Positions 25,679 to 34,710 are shown, counted from the stretch's first letter. The stretch is DNA of 64,000 nt from Prauserella flavalba (GCF_003202235.1 NZ_MASU01000007.1:1-64000); one strand, 5' to 3'. Numbers and translations: made by a program. Notes: generated by a model from the letters alone, not told the origin.

Positions 25679-27055
25679 ATGACCCGAAACGGGATCGACC
25701 TTCGCACCCCCGTGAGCTCCGAGGACGTCCTGGCCAGGGGCAAGGCGCTGCGCGACGCCGTGCCACCCGGCTCCCACGACCACGACCCCGTGAACCCGCG
25801 CAGGCCCGGCGTGCTCGCCTACGTCGAAGCGAGCAACGCCGGGCGGCTGCCGCGGCTGCTGCCGCTGCGCATCGGCCGGATGACCGCCTCGCCGTTCTCG
25901 TTCTTCCGCGGCGCGGCCGGGCTGATGGCCGCCGACCTGGCCGGCACCCCGGCGAGCGGGCTCACCGCGCAGCTGTGCGGCGACGCGCACGCCGCGAACT
26001 TCGGCCTGTACGGCACGCCGGACGGCGAGATCGTGATGGACATCAACGACTTCGACGAGACGGTGCCGGGGCCGTGGGAATGGGATCTCAAGCGCCTCGC
26101 GGCGAGCCTCGTGCTGGCGGGCCGGGAGGGCGGCGTGCCGGAGAAGCAGTGCCTGGAGTCCGCCGAGGACGTGGTGAAGTCCTACCGCCGCGTCGTGCGC
26201 GGGCTCGCGGAGCTGCCGTTCCTGCGGTCGTGGAACGCGCTGCCCGACGCGTCGGTGGTGGCCAGGGCGAAGGCCGACGAGCTGATCGACGACTTCGAGC
26301 GCGCCGCCGCCAAGGCCCGCAAGAACACGAGCGCGAAGGTCGCGGCGAAGGGTACGCAGGAGTACGAGCACGAGAGCGGGCTGCGGCGGCTGCGCTTCGT
26401 CGAGGACCCGCCCGTGCGGACGCGGGTCGGCGAGCGCACCGCCGAGGCCGTGATCGACGGGCTGGAATCCTATGTGGACACCCTGCGTGAGTCGCGGCGC
26501 GACCTGATCGCCCGCTACACGGTGTCCGATGTGGCCTTCCGGGTCGTCGGCACGGGCAGCGTCGGCTGGCGCTGTTACATCGCGCTGTTGCACGGCAACG
26601 GCGACGAGGTGCTCGTGCTGCAGCTCAAGGAGGCCCGTCCGTCCGCTTTGGAGGAATATCTGGACGTCGAGCCCGCCGGGCACGAGGGGCGCCGTATCGT
26701 GCACGGCGCCCGGCTCGTGCAGGCGGAGACCGACATCCTGCTGGGCTGGACGACGATCGAGGGCAGGCCGTTCATCGTGCGGCAGTTCCGGAATCTCAAG
26801 GGCGACATCGACCCGACCGGACTCAAGGGCGACCACCTCGACGACTACGGCAGGCTCGCGGGCGCGCTGCTGGCGCGGGCGCACGCGCGGTCGATCGACC
26901 CGAGACTGCTGGCGGGGTACTTCTCCGACGACGAGGACATGGACGAGGCGGTGGGCCGCTACGCCGTGCGCTACGCGGACCAGACGGAGGCCGACCACGC
27001 CGAACTGGTCGCCGCCGTCCGCGCAGGCAAACTGGAAGCGGAGCACGAGGACTGA
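25679..27055 (+). CDS. DUF2252 family protein
   Basis: A 458-residue protein with a kinase-like fold: FSFFRGAAGLMAADLAG near 75, LCGDAHAANFGLYGTPDGE near 100 (resembling a catalytic loop), MDINDFDETVPGPWEWDLKR near 120 (resembling the metal site), and VGTGSVGWRCYIALLHG near 290. The biochemical role is not established. ATG at 25679 is 16 bases after rocD, and both may share a transcript. The interrupted palindrome follows directly after its stop. Confidence 0.88.
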   Translation: MTRNGIDLRTPVSSEDVLARGKALRDAVPPGSHDHDPVNPRRPGVLAYVEASNAGRLPRLLPLRIGRMTASPFSFFRGAAGLMAADLAGTPASGLTAQLCGDAHAANFGLYGTPDGEIVMDINDFDETVPGPWEWDLKRLAASLVLAGREGGVPEKQCLESAEDVVKSYRRVVRGLAELPFLRSWNALPDASVVARAKADELIDDFERAAAKARKNTSAKVAAKGTQEYEHESGLRRLRFVEDPPVRTRVGERTAEAVIDGLESYVDTLRESRRDLIARYTVSDVAFRVVGTGSVGWRCYIALLHGNGDEVLVLQLKEARPSALEEYLDVEPAGHEGRRIVHGARLVQAETDILLGWTTIEGRPFIVRQFRNLKGDIDPTGLKGDHLDDYGRLAGALLARAHARSIDPRLLAGYFSDDEDMDEAVGRYAVRYADQTEADHAELVAAVRAGKLEAEHED

Positions 27056-27061
27056 CCGTCC

Positions 27062-27097
27062 GCAGTGAAGGCCACCTTCACTGCGTTGAACGCAGTG
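27062..27097. terminator. Terminator-like palindrome, left part, split by IS481-type element
   Basis: The first half-palindrome (27062-27084: GCAGTGAAGG, CCA, CCTTCACTGC) is followed by GTTGAAC and the first bases of the second arm. The rest resumes at 28442 across the insertion element. An uninterrupted copy stands at 57638-57690. It lies 7 bases after the DUF2252 stop and would face the convergent NmrA gene. Confidence 0.8.
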
Positions 27098-28441
27098 TGT
27101 TGTCTCGGTAGATCTGTCGCAGGGTTGTCTCGGTTGTTGTGACACAGGTTAGGCGGCTGGGGTGAGTGTGCCCTGGTAGGTCTTGGTGTGGTCGAGGTGG
27201 ATGTAGCCGATTGGGTCGCCGTTGCTGGTGTAGGCGGTGGCCCGGTCGTGGTCGGCGACGATGGTGATGGTCTGTGTGGCGTGGGCGGTGCCGACGCGGA
27301 TGCGGTGGCGACGGCCGAGGTTGATGGTGCCTTGGGCGCTGACTTTGAGCTGGTGGATGGTGGCGTCGTCTTGGACGGGCAGGTGCTGGGGTCCGCCGAG
27401 GTGGGTGGCGGTGCTCCAGGTGTCGTGCGGGGTGCGGCGGCCCAGCGCGCTGTGGCGGCGGGTGTTGTAGTGCTCGCGGTAGGTGTCGAGCAGGGTCTGT
27501 AGCTCGGCCAGGGTTCTGGGCTGGGCGGGTTGGTGGGCGAGCCAGCGTTTGAGGGTCTGGTGGTGGCGTTCGACTTTGCCGCAGGTTTGCGGGTGATAGG
27601 GGCTGGAGTGGATGAGCCTGCTGCCCCAGCCGGTGACGGTGGTGGTGAACACTGAGGGCTTGGCGTTGAGGCGGTGCCGTGAGGTGAAGGCGGTTCCGTT
27701 GTCGGACAGCACGATCCCCGGTGCCCCGAACTCGGCGACGGCGGCGCTGATCGCGGCGACCGCGGCTGCGGCGGTCTCGGCCGGCGCGGCGTGGCAGGCC
27801 AGCAGCAGCCGGGTGCAGTCATCCAGCACCTCGAAGACCACCACCGTGGGGCCCCCGGCGAGGGTGATCTCGGTGGCGTCGATCTGGTAGCAGTCCCGCG
27901 GCCGGGCATAGGCGAAGCGGCGCAGGGATGCCTTGGGCCGTTTACGGGGATTGGTGTCCAGCAGACCGGCGCGGGCCAGGATCCGGTTGATCGTGGCCCG
28001 CGCGGGCACCCGCCAGCCCCGCTTGTCCCAGTCCTGCTCGACGGCCAGCACCTGCAGCGCGTCACCGATCGGGTCAGCGCCGTTGTCCGGGGCCAGCTCA
28101 GCGCGCAGCCGCACGATCTCGGCCACCACCGGTTCCGGCGTGGCCTGCGGGGAGGTCTTCGGCCGCCGGGACCGCTCCCGCCACTGCCCCTCGGCCAGGA
28201 TCCGGGCACGGTGCCGATAAAACGTGCGCCGATCGACACCGTTGACCCGGCACCACTCCGACACGTTCTCCAGCTTCGGCTGGACCACCAACGTCGCGTC
28301 CATCAGCAGCATCTTCGCCCGCTTCCGCATCATGGTCAGCAACCACAACGCTGCTCAAGCGACAGACCCCGAAGATCACCCAACCCGGGTGTGTCACATG
28401 CCGAGAGACACAAACTGTGTCATATCAGCTGAGACTCAACA
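27098..28441 (-). mobile_element. IS481-type insertion sequence, about 1344 bp
   Basis: The ends are TGTTGTCTCGG on the left and, read on the other strand, TGTTGAGTCTC on the right: imperfect inverted repeats starting with TGTTG. The sequence CTGCGTTGAACGCAGTG occurs on both sides (27081-27097 and 28442-28458), giving an apparent 17-base target duplication that can be stretched to 19 by two shared bases. The element carries one transposase and split a palindromic terminator. Because each half palindrome is symmetric, part of the apparent duplication could reflect the pre-existing repeat structure. Confidence 0.85.
27149..28333 (-). CDS. IS481-family transposase
   Basis: A 394-residue DDE transposase. 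The N-terminal helix-turn-helix is EWCRVNGVDRRTFYRHRA. The integrase core has Asp in CYQIDATEITLAGG, Asp in GIVLSDNGTAFTSR, and Glu in GKVERHHQTLKRWLAHQ, followed by YREHYNTRRHSALGRRTP. ATG at 28331-28333 was taken; later ATGs at codons 8 and 11 are also possible. It appears intact and possibly active. Confidence 0.92.
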   Translation of the reverse strand: MMRKRAKMLLMDATLVVQPKLENVSEWCRVNGVDRRTFYRHRARILAEGQWRERSRRPKTSPQATPEPVVAEIVRLRAELAPDNGADPIGDALQVLAVEQDWDKRGWRVPARATINRILARAGLLDTNPRKRPKASLRRFAYARPRDCYQIDATEITLAGGPTVVVFEVLDDCTRLLLACHAAPAETAAAAVAAISAAVAEFGAPGIVLSDNGTAFTSRHRLNAKPSVFTTTVTGWGSRLIHSSPYHPQTCGKVERHHQTLKRWLAHQPAQPRTLAELQTLLDTYREHYNTRRHSALGRRTPHDTWSTATHLGGPQHLPVQDDATIHQLKVSAQGTINLGRRHRIRVGTAHATQTITIVADHDRATAYTSNGDPIGYIHLDHTKTYQGTLTPAA

Positions 28442-28475
28442 CTGCGTTGAACGCAGTGAAGGTGGCCTTCACTGC
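28442..28475. terminator. Terminator-like palindrome, right part
   Basis: Bases 28442-28458 repeat the end of the left part, and 28453-28475 form the second self-complementary arm (GCAGTGAAGG, TGG, CCTTCACTGC). This arm alone can still form a 10-bp hairpin, so it may still terminate the leftward NmrA transcript that ends at 28509. Confidence 0.78.
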
Positions 28476-28508
28476 AGTCCGGGACGCGAGCTGGGCAGTG
28501 GAGCAGCG

Positions 28509-29363
28509 TCAGGCGGCGAGGTGGGCTGCGAGCCGGTCAGCGGCGGTGCGGGGCTCGCGGCCGAGGAGTTCGGCCAGCAGAGGGCCGGCGTCGGCGAAGT
28601 AGCCCGCGCGGGCTGCCTGGTACCAGGTCAGCAAGAGCCGGGCCAACTGCTCCGGCACACCGATCGCGAGCTGGTCGGCGATCCACTGTTCGTCGTCCAG
28701 GAGGATGCGCTTGATGGTGCGACCGGTGAGAGCAGAAGCGATCCTGGTGAAATCGTCGAAGGTGACGGCGGCCGACGCGGTGAGGGTGACGGGACCATCG
28801 AAGGAGCGGTCACCGGCGAGGATGACCGCAATGGCCTCGGCGATGTCGGCACGGTCGGTGTACGGGACGGGGCCGTCTTCCGGCTGGGCGATCACGCCGG
28901 TCTGCTGCCACGGGCCGAGAACCTGATCGAGCGGGCCGTAGGCGCCGTTGCGCAATGCGGTCCAGTCGACTCCCGACTCGCCGAGCATCGCCTCGGTGGC
29001 GACGTGGATGTCCGACGGCCGGTATGGGTTGCCGGGGACGGCGCCCTGCTGGCTCGTGTAGAGGATCCGCCGGGCGCCCGCCTCGACCGCGGCTTCGATG
29101 GCATTGCGATGCAGGCCGACCATGTCGGCGGCCGGGTCGTTGCCGGACACGAGAAGGACCTGCCGGGCACCGGCGAATGAGTCACGCAGCGCGGCCGGGT
29201 CCTCGTAGGAGCCCTGCCGCACGCGCACGCCGCGGTCGGCGAAGTGCTGTGCCTTGCCGACGTCGCGGACACTGACACCGATCTGGCCGGCGGGCAGGCG
29301 CTTGAGGAGGTGCTCGACGATGGCGCCGCCCAGCCCACCGGTAGCGCCGGTGACAACGATCAT
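28509..29363 (-). CDS. NmrA-like NAD(P)H-binding SDR protein
   Basis: A 284-residue atypical SDR. The nucleotide-binding loop is VTGATGGLGGAIVEHLL (Gly-x-x-Gly-x-x-Gly), then VSVRDVGKA and VLLVSGNDPA, with LRNGAYGPL in place of the usual catalytic region. Such proteins are NAD(P)H sensors or quinone oxidoreductases (QorB/azoreductase-like). ATG at 29361-29363. It is divergent from a TetR gene across a 160-base region with two operator-like palindromes, and so is the likely target of that repressor. Confidence 0.88.
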   Translation of the reverse strand: MIVVTGATGGLGGAIVEHLLKRLPAGQIGVSVRDVGKAQHFADRGVRVRQGSYEDPAALRDSFAGARQVLLVSGNDPAADMVGLHRNAIEAAVEAGARRILYTSQQGAVPGNPYRPSDIHVATEAMLGESGVDWTALRNGAYGPLDQVLGPWQQTGVIAQPEDGPVPYTDRADIAEAIAVILAGDRSFDGPVTLTASAAVTFDDFTRIASALTGRTIKRILLDDEQWIADQLAIGVPEQLARLLLTWYQAARAGYFADAGPLLAELLGREPRTAADRLAAHLAA

Positions 29364-29421
29364 GTTCTTGACCTTCCTGACTGCCCACGGTGTCCGTCTC
29401 GGTGGTGGGCGGAATCGTAAG

Positions 29422-29483
29422 TTGACCACTCAGGTCAAGTTCTCTGCTGTCGGCGATCGTAGGTAAGCTGACCCGACGAGTCA
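29422..29483. promoter_or_regulatory. Two operator-like inverted repeats between NmrA and TetR genes
   Basis: Site 1 is TTGACC-ACTCA-GGTCAA (29422-29438), perfect 6-bp arms. Site 2 is TGACCCG-A-CGAGTCA (29469-29483), 7-bp arms with one mismatch. Both carry TGAC/GTCA half-sites, separated by 30 bases. They are placed to control both divergent promoters and are the natural binding sites of the adjacent TetR protein. Confidence 0.65.
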
Positions 29484-29523
29484 AATTGCGATGGGTGAGC
29501 GACAGGAAGAGACGGTGAGGGTC

Positions 29524-30120
29524 ATGGCCGATGCGGCGTCTTCGGGATCCCGGCTGCGCGCCGACGCCCGGCGCAATGTCGAGCAGATCCGTTCCGCCGC
29601 GATCGGCGCCTTCCAGGGGCGGGGCCTGACGGTGCCGCTGGAGGAGGTCGCCAAGGCAGCAGGGGTGAGTAAGGCCACGATTTTCAATCGGTTCGGAGGC
29701 CGGATCGGCCTCATCGAGGCCGTCATCGAAGAGCTCGTCGCGAATGAGCTGTTCGCCGTCATCCGCCACACTCGGACCCTCGACGACATCGGCGAGCGGA
29801 TCACGTACTACCTCACCGCGATCCGCGACCTCCAGTACCGCCAGCCCGCCGTCAACGACGTCCTGTTGCAGACATTTCCGCACTCCCAGCAGCTCATGGA
29901 GATCTGCCGGGCCGGAAACGAGGCCAACGAAGAGCTCATCGCCGCGGCGAGGGCCTCCGGTGCGCTGCGGCCGGAGTTCACGGCGGGCGACCTCCACGCA
30001 CTCGTCGTCGACAACGCCCTCGCCCTCAAGCACGGCACGCGGCCTCCCCGGGACGACTACGACCGCCGCACCAGATACCTCCTGGACGGAATCCGCGGGC
30101 ACTCGTCCGCTTCTGGCTGA
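29524..30120 (+). CDS. TetR-family repressor
   Basis: A 198-residue regulator: RRNVEQIRSAAIGAFQGRG, then VPLEEVAKAAGVSKATIFN and RFGGRIGLIEAVIEELV form the TetR DNA-binding domain. ATG at 29524 was preferred over ATG 29491 because GTGAGGG precedes it and the earlier ATG has no ribosome site and nearly abuts site 2. It is divergent from the NmrA gene and is presumably an autoregulated redox or electrophile switch. Confidence 0.87.
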   Translation: MADAASSGSRLRADARRNVEQIRSAAIGAFQGRGLTVPLEEVAKAAGVSKATIFNRFGGRIGLIEAVIEELVANELFAVIRHTRTLDDIGERITYYLTAIRDLQYRQPAVNDVLLQTFPHSQQLMEICRAGNEANEELIAAARASGALRPEFTAGDLHALVVDNALALKHGTRPPRDDYDRRTRYLLDGIRGHSSASG

Positions 30121-30169
30121 CGATGACAGCGTCCCTGCGCTGGCGTCCCGCGTCACCGCAGGAAACGCG

Positions 30170-31783
30170 CTAGCCCACGGAGACGCTCGCGACCTCGGCG
30201 ACAGTGCCGTCCTGCTCGAAGCGCAGGAACCGGTCGAAGGACCCGGCGAACCAGCGGTCGTGGGTCACCGCCACCACCGTGCCCGTGTACTCCTCCAGCG
30301 CCTGCTGCAACGCCTCCGCCGACACGAGGTCGAGGTTGTCGGTCGGCTCGTCGAGCAGCAGCAGCGTCGCCCCCGACAGCTCCAGCAGCAGCACCTGGAA
30401 CCGCGCCTGCTGGCCGCCGGAGAGCGTCTCGAACCGCTGCTCGGCCGACGCGGCGAGGCCGTAGCGGCTCAGCGCCGCCGTAGCCGTGCCACGGTCCATG
30501 CCCTGACGCCCGCCCTCGCCGCGATGCAGCACGTCGAGCAGCGTGCGGCCCTCCCATTCGGGATGCTGGTGGGTCTGCGCGAACAACCCGGGCACCACCC
30601 GGGCACCGAGCCGGTACGTGCCAGCGTGCCGCACGGGGTCCCCCGCCAGCAGGCGCAGGAAGTGGCTCTTGCCGGAGCCGTTCGCACCCAGCACGCACAC
30701 CCGGTCGCCGAAGAACACCTCCAGGTCGAACGGCGCCATGAGCCCCGTCAGCTCCAGCGACTCGCACGTGATGGCCCTGATGCCGGTTCGCCCGCCGCGC
30801 AGCCTCGGCTTGACGCGCTGCTCCTTCGGCGGCAGCGGCGGCGCGCCCTCCTCCTCGAACCTGCGCAGGCGCGTCTGTGCCGCCTTGTAGCGGCCGGCCA
30901 TGACGTCGCTCATCGTCGCGGCGCGCTGCAGCGAGCGCACCAGCTCCCTGAGCTGCTCGTGCTTCTCGTCCCAGCGCCTGCGCAGCTCGGCCATCCGCTC
31001 GGCCCTCGCGAGCCGCGCCTCGTGCCAGTCACGGAACCCGCCGCCGTGCACCCAGGCCGTGCCGCCCTCGACGGTGACGATATGCGTGGCCGCGCGGGCG
31101 AGCAGCTCCCGGTCGTGGCTGACCAGGAGCACGGCCTTGCCGGTGTCGATGAGCCGCTCCTCGAGCCAGCGCTTCCCGGGCACGTCGAGGTAGTTGTCCG
31201 GCTCGTCGAGCAGCAGCACCTGCTCGGGCCCGCGCAGCAATGCCTCCAGCACCAGCCGTTTCTGCTCGCCGCCGGAGAGCGTGCGGACCTCCCGGAACCT
31301 GGCGATGTCGAACGGCGCGCCGAGCGCGGCGACCGTCACCGTGTCCCACAGGACCTCGGCCTGGTAGCCACCGGCCTCGCCCCACGCCGTGAGCGCGTCG
31401 GCGTAGCGCAGCTGGGTCTTCTCGTCATCGGCGCGGTCGTCGTCCATGAGCGCGAGCTCGGCCGCGTCGAGGCTCGCGGCCGCGTCCCTCACCGCGCGCG
31501 GGGCCACGGCCAGCAGGAGGTCCCGCACCGTGCGGTCGTCGCGGACCGAACCGATGAACTGCGGCATGACAGCGAGCCCGCCCTGCGCCGTCGCACCACC
31601 CGCGCGTGGCGGCAGCTCCGCGGCGAGGATCCGCAGCAGGGTGGTCTTGCCCGCCCCGTTGTCGCCGACGAGCGCCACGACGTCACCGGCCCCCACCCGG
31701 AACGACACGTCGCGGAACAGTTCCCTGCCGTTGTCAAGGCGGTACGCCAGCCCGCTCGCCTCCAGAAATCCCACGCGTCGCAT
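30170..31783 (-). CDS. ABC-F family ATPase
   Basis: A 537-residue protein with two ABC domains and no membrane segments. Domain 1: GDNGAGKTTLLRIL, LSGGEQKRLVLEALL, LLLDEPDNYLD. The linker (about residues 240-320) is rich in Arg and Glu. Domain 2: GANGSGKSHFLRLL, LSGGQQARFQVLLLEL, LLLDEPTDNLD. ABC-F proteins act on the ribosome as translation factors or protect it from antibiotics. Subfamily not determined. It ends just after the convergent TetR gene. Confidence 0.92.
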   Translation of the reverse strand: MRRVGFLEASGLAYRLDNGRELFRDVSFRVGAGDVVALVGDNGAGKTTLLRILAAELPPRAGGATAQGGLAVMPQFIGSVRDDRTVRDLLLAVAPRAVRDAAASLDAAELALMDDDRADDEKTQLRYADALTAWGEAGGYQAEVLWDTVTVAALGAPFDIARFREVRTLSGGEQKRLVLEALLRGPEQVLLLDEPDNYLDVPGKRWLEERLIDTGKAVLLVSHDRELLARAATHIVTVEGGTAWVHGGGFRDWHEARLARAERMAELRRRWDEKHEQLRELVRSLQRAATMSDVMAGRYKAAQTRLRRFEEEGAPPLPPKEQRVKPRLRGGRTGIRAITCESLELTGLMAPFDLEVFFGDRVCVLGANGSGKSHFLRLLAGDPVRHAGTYRLGARVVPGLFAQTHQHPEWEGRTLLDVLHRGEGGRQGMDRGTATAALSRYGLAASAEQRFETLSGGQQARFQVLLLELSGATLLLLDEPTDNLDLVSAEALQQALEEYTGTVVAVTHDRWFAGSFDRFLRFEQDGTVAEVASVSVG

Positions 31784-31840
31784 CGTCGCCGATCGCCCCG
31801 CGCGCCCGCGACCGAAATTCCACGCGCCGCGTCGGGCAGC

Positions 31841-32479
31841 ATGGACGCCGTGCCTCCCCGTCACGTCCCGCTGCTCGCCGCCGCCTGCGCGGTGTTCACG
31901 CTCGTGCTCGGCCTGCCCTTCGCCGGGGAGCGCTCGCCGGGGGCGTTCGACGCCGCCGTCGAGCGGGGCGTGGAGTCCGCGTTCGGCCACGGCCTGCTGA
32001 CCGCGTTCGTGCTGCCGAGCGAGTTCCCCGTGGTGCTCACGGCGCTCGCCGTTCTGGCGGCCGTCGCGGCGGTCCGCGGGCGCTGGGGCCTGGTGGCGCT
32101 CGTGGTGGCCGCGCCCACGGTGGCGATCTCGGTCAACACGTGGATGCTCAAACCCGCGTTCGGCCGCTACTACGACGACCACCTGGCCTACCCGAGCGGG
32201 CACACGGTCAGCCTGGTGACGGTCCTGACCCTGCTGGCACTGCTCGCGGCGCCCGGTGCCCGCCGGCTCGCGGCGGTCGTCGTGGGCGCGCTGCTCACCG
32301 CGCTCGCCGGGACCGGCATGGTCGGCCTCGGGTACCACTACCTCACCGACGTGGCCGGCGGCGCGGCGTTCGCCGTCGCGGTGACGCTCGGGCTCGCCTC
32401 GGCCGGAGCCGCCTCAGCCCGACACCGGCGACGTCGCGGCGTCGCGAGCGAGCGCCGTGAGCCTGCTGACGGCGCGTAG
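31841..32479 (+). CDS. PAP2-superfamily membrane phosphatase
   Basis: A 212-residue protein with about six membrane segments. The three-part phosphatase signature is present: KPAFGRYYDDHLA near 105, YPSGHTVSLVTVL near 118, and GLGYHYLTDVAGG near 165 with the catalytic His residues. It dephosphorylates a lipid phosphate such as phosphatidic acid or undecaprenyl/decaprenyl pyrophosphate. ATG 31841-31843. Its last 66 bases overlap the convergent zapE gene. Confidence 0.9.
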   Translation: MDAVPPRHVPLLAAACAVFTLVLGLPFAGERSPGAFDAAVERGVESAFGHGLLTAFVLPSEFPVVLTALAVLAAVAAVRGRWGLVALVVAAPTVAISVNTWMLKPAFGRYYDDHLAYPSGHTVSLVTVLTLLALLAAPGARRLAAVVVGALLTALAGTGMVGLGYHYLTDVAGGAAFAVAVTLGLASAGAASARHRRRRGVASERREPADGA

Positions 32480-33445
32480 GTACTTCTTGCGGTAGCCGCC
32501 CGCGAGCATCTCCTCGGGGAACAGCCCGCCGAGCGACTCGCCGGACACGAGCACGGGGACCGCCCGGTCGTAGAGCCGGTCGGCGAAGGCCACGAGCCGC
32601 AGCGCGATCGACTGGTCGTCGGCAGGGCGCACGCCGCGCAGGTGCACGGCGGAGACGCCGTCGACGAGCCTGCCGTAGCGGGAGGGGTGCAGCCGCGCGA
32701 GGTGGTCGCACAGCGCGTCGAAGTCGTCGAGTGTCGAGCCGGGCCGTGCCTCGGCCGACGCGATCAGCTCCTCGTCGGCGAGCGGCTCGGGCGGATCGGG
32801 CAGCCCCCGGTGCCGGTAGTCGGGGCCGTCCACCCGCACCACGCCGAACTTGGCCGACAGCGCCTGGATCTCCCGCAGGAAGTCCTCCGCGGCGAACCGG
32901 CCCTCCCCGAGCTTGTCGGGCAGCGTGTTGGACGTCGCCGCCACGTACACACCGGCCTCGGTCAGCTCGCGCAGGAGCCGGTTGACCAGCATCGTGTCGC
33001 CCGGGTCGTCGAGCTCGAACTCGTCGATCGCGAGCAGCCGGTGCTCCGAGAGCCGCCGCACCGCCTCCGCGAACCCGAGCGCGCCCACCACGTGCGTCAG
33101 CTCCACGAACGTGCCGTAGGACTTGGGGCCGGGCACGGCGTGCCAGATGGAGGCCAGCAGGTGGGTCTTGCCGACGCCGAAGCCGCCGTCGAGGTAGAGC
33201 CCCGGCTTGCCCGGCTCGGGCTTCTTGCCGAACAACGACCGCCAGCCTGCCTTCGGCCGGTCCTCACCGACGCGCCGCGCGAACGCCGAGCATGACTCCA
33301 CCGCGGCGGCCTGGCTGGGCTCGCCGGGGTTGGGCACGTAGGTCGAGAAGCGGACGCCGTCGAACCGAGGCGGCGGCACGAGCGTGGTGATCAGCTCGTC
33401 GGCGCCGATCTCGGGCTGGCGTTCGGTGAGCTTCCCGGCAGGCAT
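32414..33445 (-). CDS. zapE: ZapE/AFG1-family AAA ATPase
   Basis: A 343-residue P-loop ATPase. Walker A is LDGGFGVGKTHLLASIWHA near 85, Walker B LLAIDEFELDDPGDTMLV near 145, then ATSNTLPDKLGEGRF near 180, the sensor region of the AFG1 family. In E. coli ZapE acts in cell division under stress; the actinobacterial role is not known. ATG 33443-33445. Confidence 0.9.
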   Translation of the reverse strand: MPAGKLTERQPEIGADELITTLVPPPRFDGVRFSTYVPNPGEPSQAAAVESCSAFARRVGEDRPKAGWRSLFGKKPEPGKPGLYLDGGFGVGKTHLLASIWHAVPGPKSYGTFVELTHVVGALGFAEAVRRLSEHRLLAIDEFELDDPGDTMLVNRLLRELTEAGVYVAATSNTLPDKLGEGRFAAEDFLREIQALSAKFGVVRVDGPDYRHRGLPDPPEPLADEELIASAEARPGSTLDDFDALCDHLARLHPSRYGRLVDGVSAVHLRGVRPADDQSIALRLVAFADRLYDRAVPVLVSGESLGGLFPEEMLAGGYRKKYLRAVSRLTALARDAATSPVSG

Positions 33446-33505
33446 GAGAGCCAGGTTAACCGCCCCGGATGGCCTGGCCCCGTTCACCGTGCTGGGATGT
33501 GATTC

Positions 33506-34276
33506 GTGCACCAGTTGTGGCCCGTACCAGCCGACCCGACCTCGTCCGGCCCGCTGACCGACGCGGACCTGGAACGCCTCTACGCCTATCCAGAGGGGCT
33601 GACCAGGCCGTGGGTGCAGGCCAACTTCGTGTCCTCCGCCGACGGCGCCGTGACCGTGTCCGACCGCTCCGAGGGCCTGTCCCACCCCGCCGACAAGCGG
33701 ATCTTCGCGCTCGGCCGCGACCTCGCCGACGTGGTGCTGGTGGGCGCGGGCACCGTCAAGGCGGAGAACTACCGCGGCGCGCGAGCCGGGGAGCAGCGCG
33801 TCGCGCGCAGGCGGCGGCTCGGCCTCGCCGACGTGCCGCCCATCGCCGTGGTCACCGGACGCTGCACGATCGAGCCTGGCGACCTGATCGTCACCGACAC
33901 GACCGTGCCGCCGATCATCCTCACCACCGAGGCCGCGCCCGCCGACCGCAGGGCCGCGCTCGCCGACGCCGGGGCGGAGGTCGTGGTCGCCGGGGAACAC
34001 GGCGTGGACGTCAAGGCCGCGCTGGACGTGCTGGCCGCGCGCGGGCTCTACCGCGTCAACTGCGAGGGCGGGCCGCACCTGTTCGCCACACTCGTCGCCG
34101 AGGACCTCGTGGACCAGCTGTGCCTCACGCTCGCACCGCTGCTGGCCGGTGCGGGCGCGGACCGCATCGTGACCGGGCGCGCGAGCGACGTGCCGCGCCG
34201 GATGGAGCTCGCCTCGTTACTCCACGAGGACGGGTTCACGATGCTCCGTTACCGCCGGGTCACCGGCGAGCACTGA
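33506..34276 (+). CDS. RibD C-terminal-domain reductase (pyrimidine reductase family)
   Basis: A 256-residue stand-alone RibD-C domain related to dihydrofolate reductase. Seen: WVQANFVSSADGAVTV near 36, ALGRDLADVVLVGAGTVKAENY near 70, and CEGGPHLFATLVAEDLVDQL near 190. The bifunctional RibD deaminase domain is absent. Such proteins reduce the ribosyl side chain of a riboflavin intermediate or an unknown substrate with NADPH. GTG start at 33506, divergent from zapE. Confidence 0.85.
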   Translation: MHQLWPVPADPTSSGPLTDADLERLYAYPEGLTRPWVQANFVSSADGAVTVSDRSEGLSHPADKRIFALGRDLADVVLVGAGTVKAENYRGARAGEQRVARRRRLGLADVPPIAVVTGRCTIEPGDLIVTDTTVPPIILTTEAAPADRRAALADAGAEVVVAGEHGVDVKAALDVLAARGLYRVNCEGGPHLFATLVAEDLVDQLCLTLAPLLAGAGADRIVTGRASDVPRRMELASLLHEDGFTMLRYRRVTGEH

Positions 34277-34368
34277 CCCGTTCGGGCGATCCCGGGCGCG
34301 CCGGGGCCCCCGCGAGCGAGCTCGCGGGGTTCCATCTCGGAACGGCCCCGGCGAAGGGAGAGGCGCAC

Positions 34369-34686
34369 ATGACCACGGTCGCGGAGCTCGCGCACCGGAT
34401 CGCGCACGCGGTGAGCGCCGATCCGGCCGTGGCCCGGCTCGACGCGGGATCGCTCGGCCTCGTCGCCACGTACGTACCCGGCGGGAAGGTGGCGGGCGTG
34501 CGCGTGGCCAGCCCCACCGGCCCGGTGGTGCTCGGTGTGGTGCTGTACCTGGACCGGCCGCTGCCCGAGGTGACGGCCCGGCTGCGCGAGCTGGTGCGCT
34601 CCGTCGCCGGGGACATGGCGGTGAACGTGGAGGTCGCCGGCGTCGTCTCCACTGTGGACGATGCGGGCGAGTTGCCGCCGCGCTGA
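34369..34686 (+). CDS. Asp23/Gls24-like small protein
   Basis: A 105-residue protein: ELAHRIAHAVSADPAVARLD, GLVATYVPGGKVAGVRVA, and RLRELVRSVAGDMAVNVEVAG. The alternation of a helix and an amphipathic sheet matches short Asp23-like envelope-stress proteins, though the match is by pattern only. It lies 92 bases after the reductase and 24 before the DNA ligase. Confidence 0.6.
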   Translation: MTTVAELAHRIAHAVSADPAVARLDAGSLGLVATYVPGGKVAGVRVASPTGPVVLGVVLYLDRPLPEVTARLRELVRSVAGDMAVNVEVAGVVSTVDDAGELPPR

Positions 34687-34710
34687 GCCGGAACCGCGTA
34701 CGGTGAGCAC

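Noticed and set aside
28098-28397. Second small protein in the insertion element (as in two-frame IS3-type transposases)
   Set aside because: The 99-codon frame is antisense-like in composition and overlaps the intact single-frame transposase; there is no slippery site.
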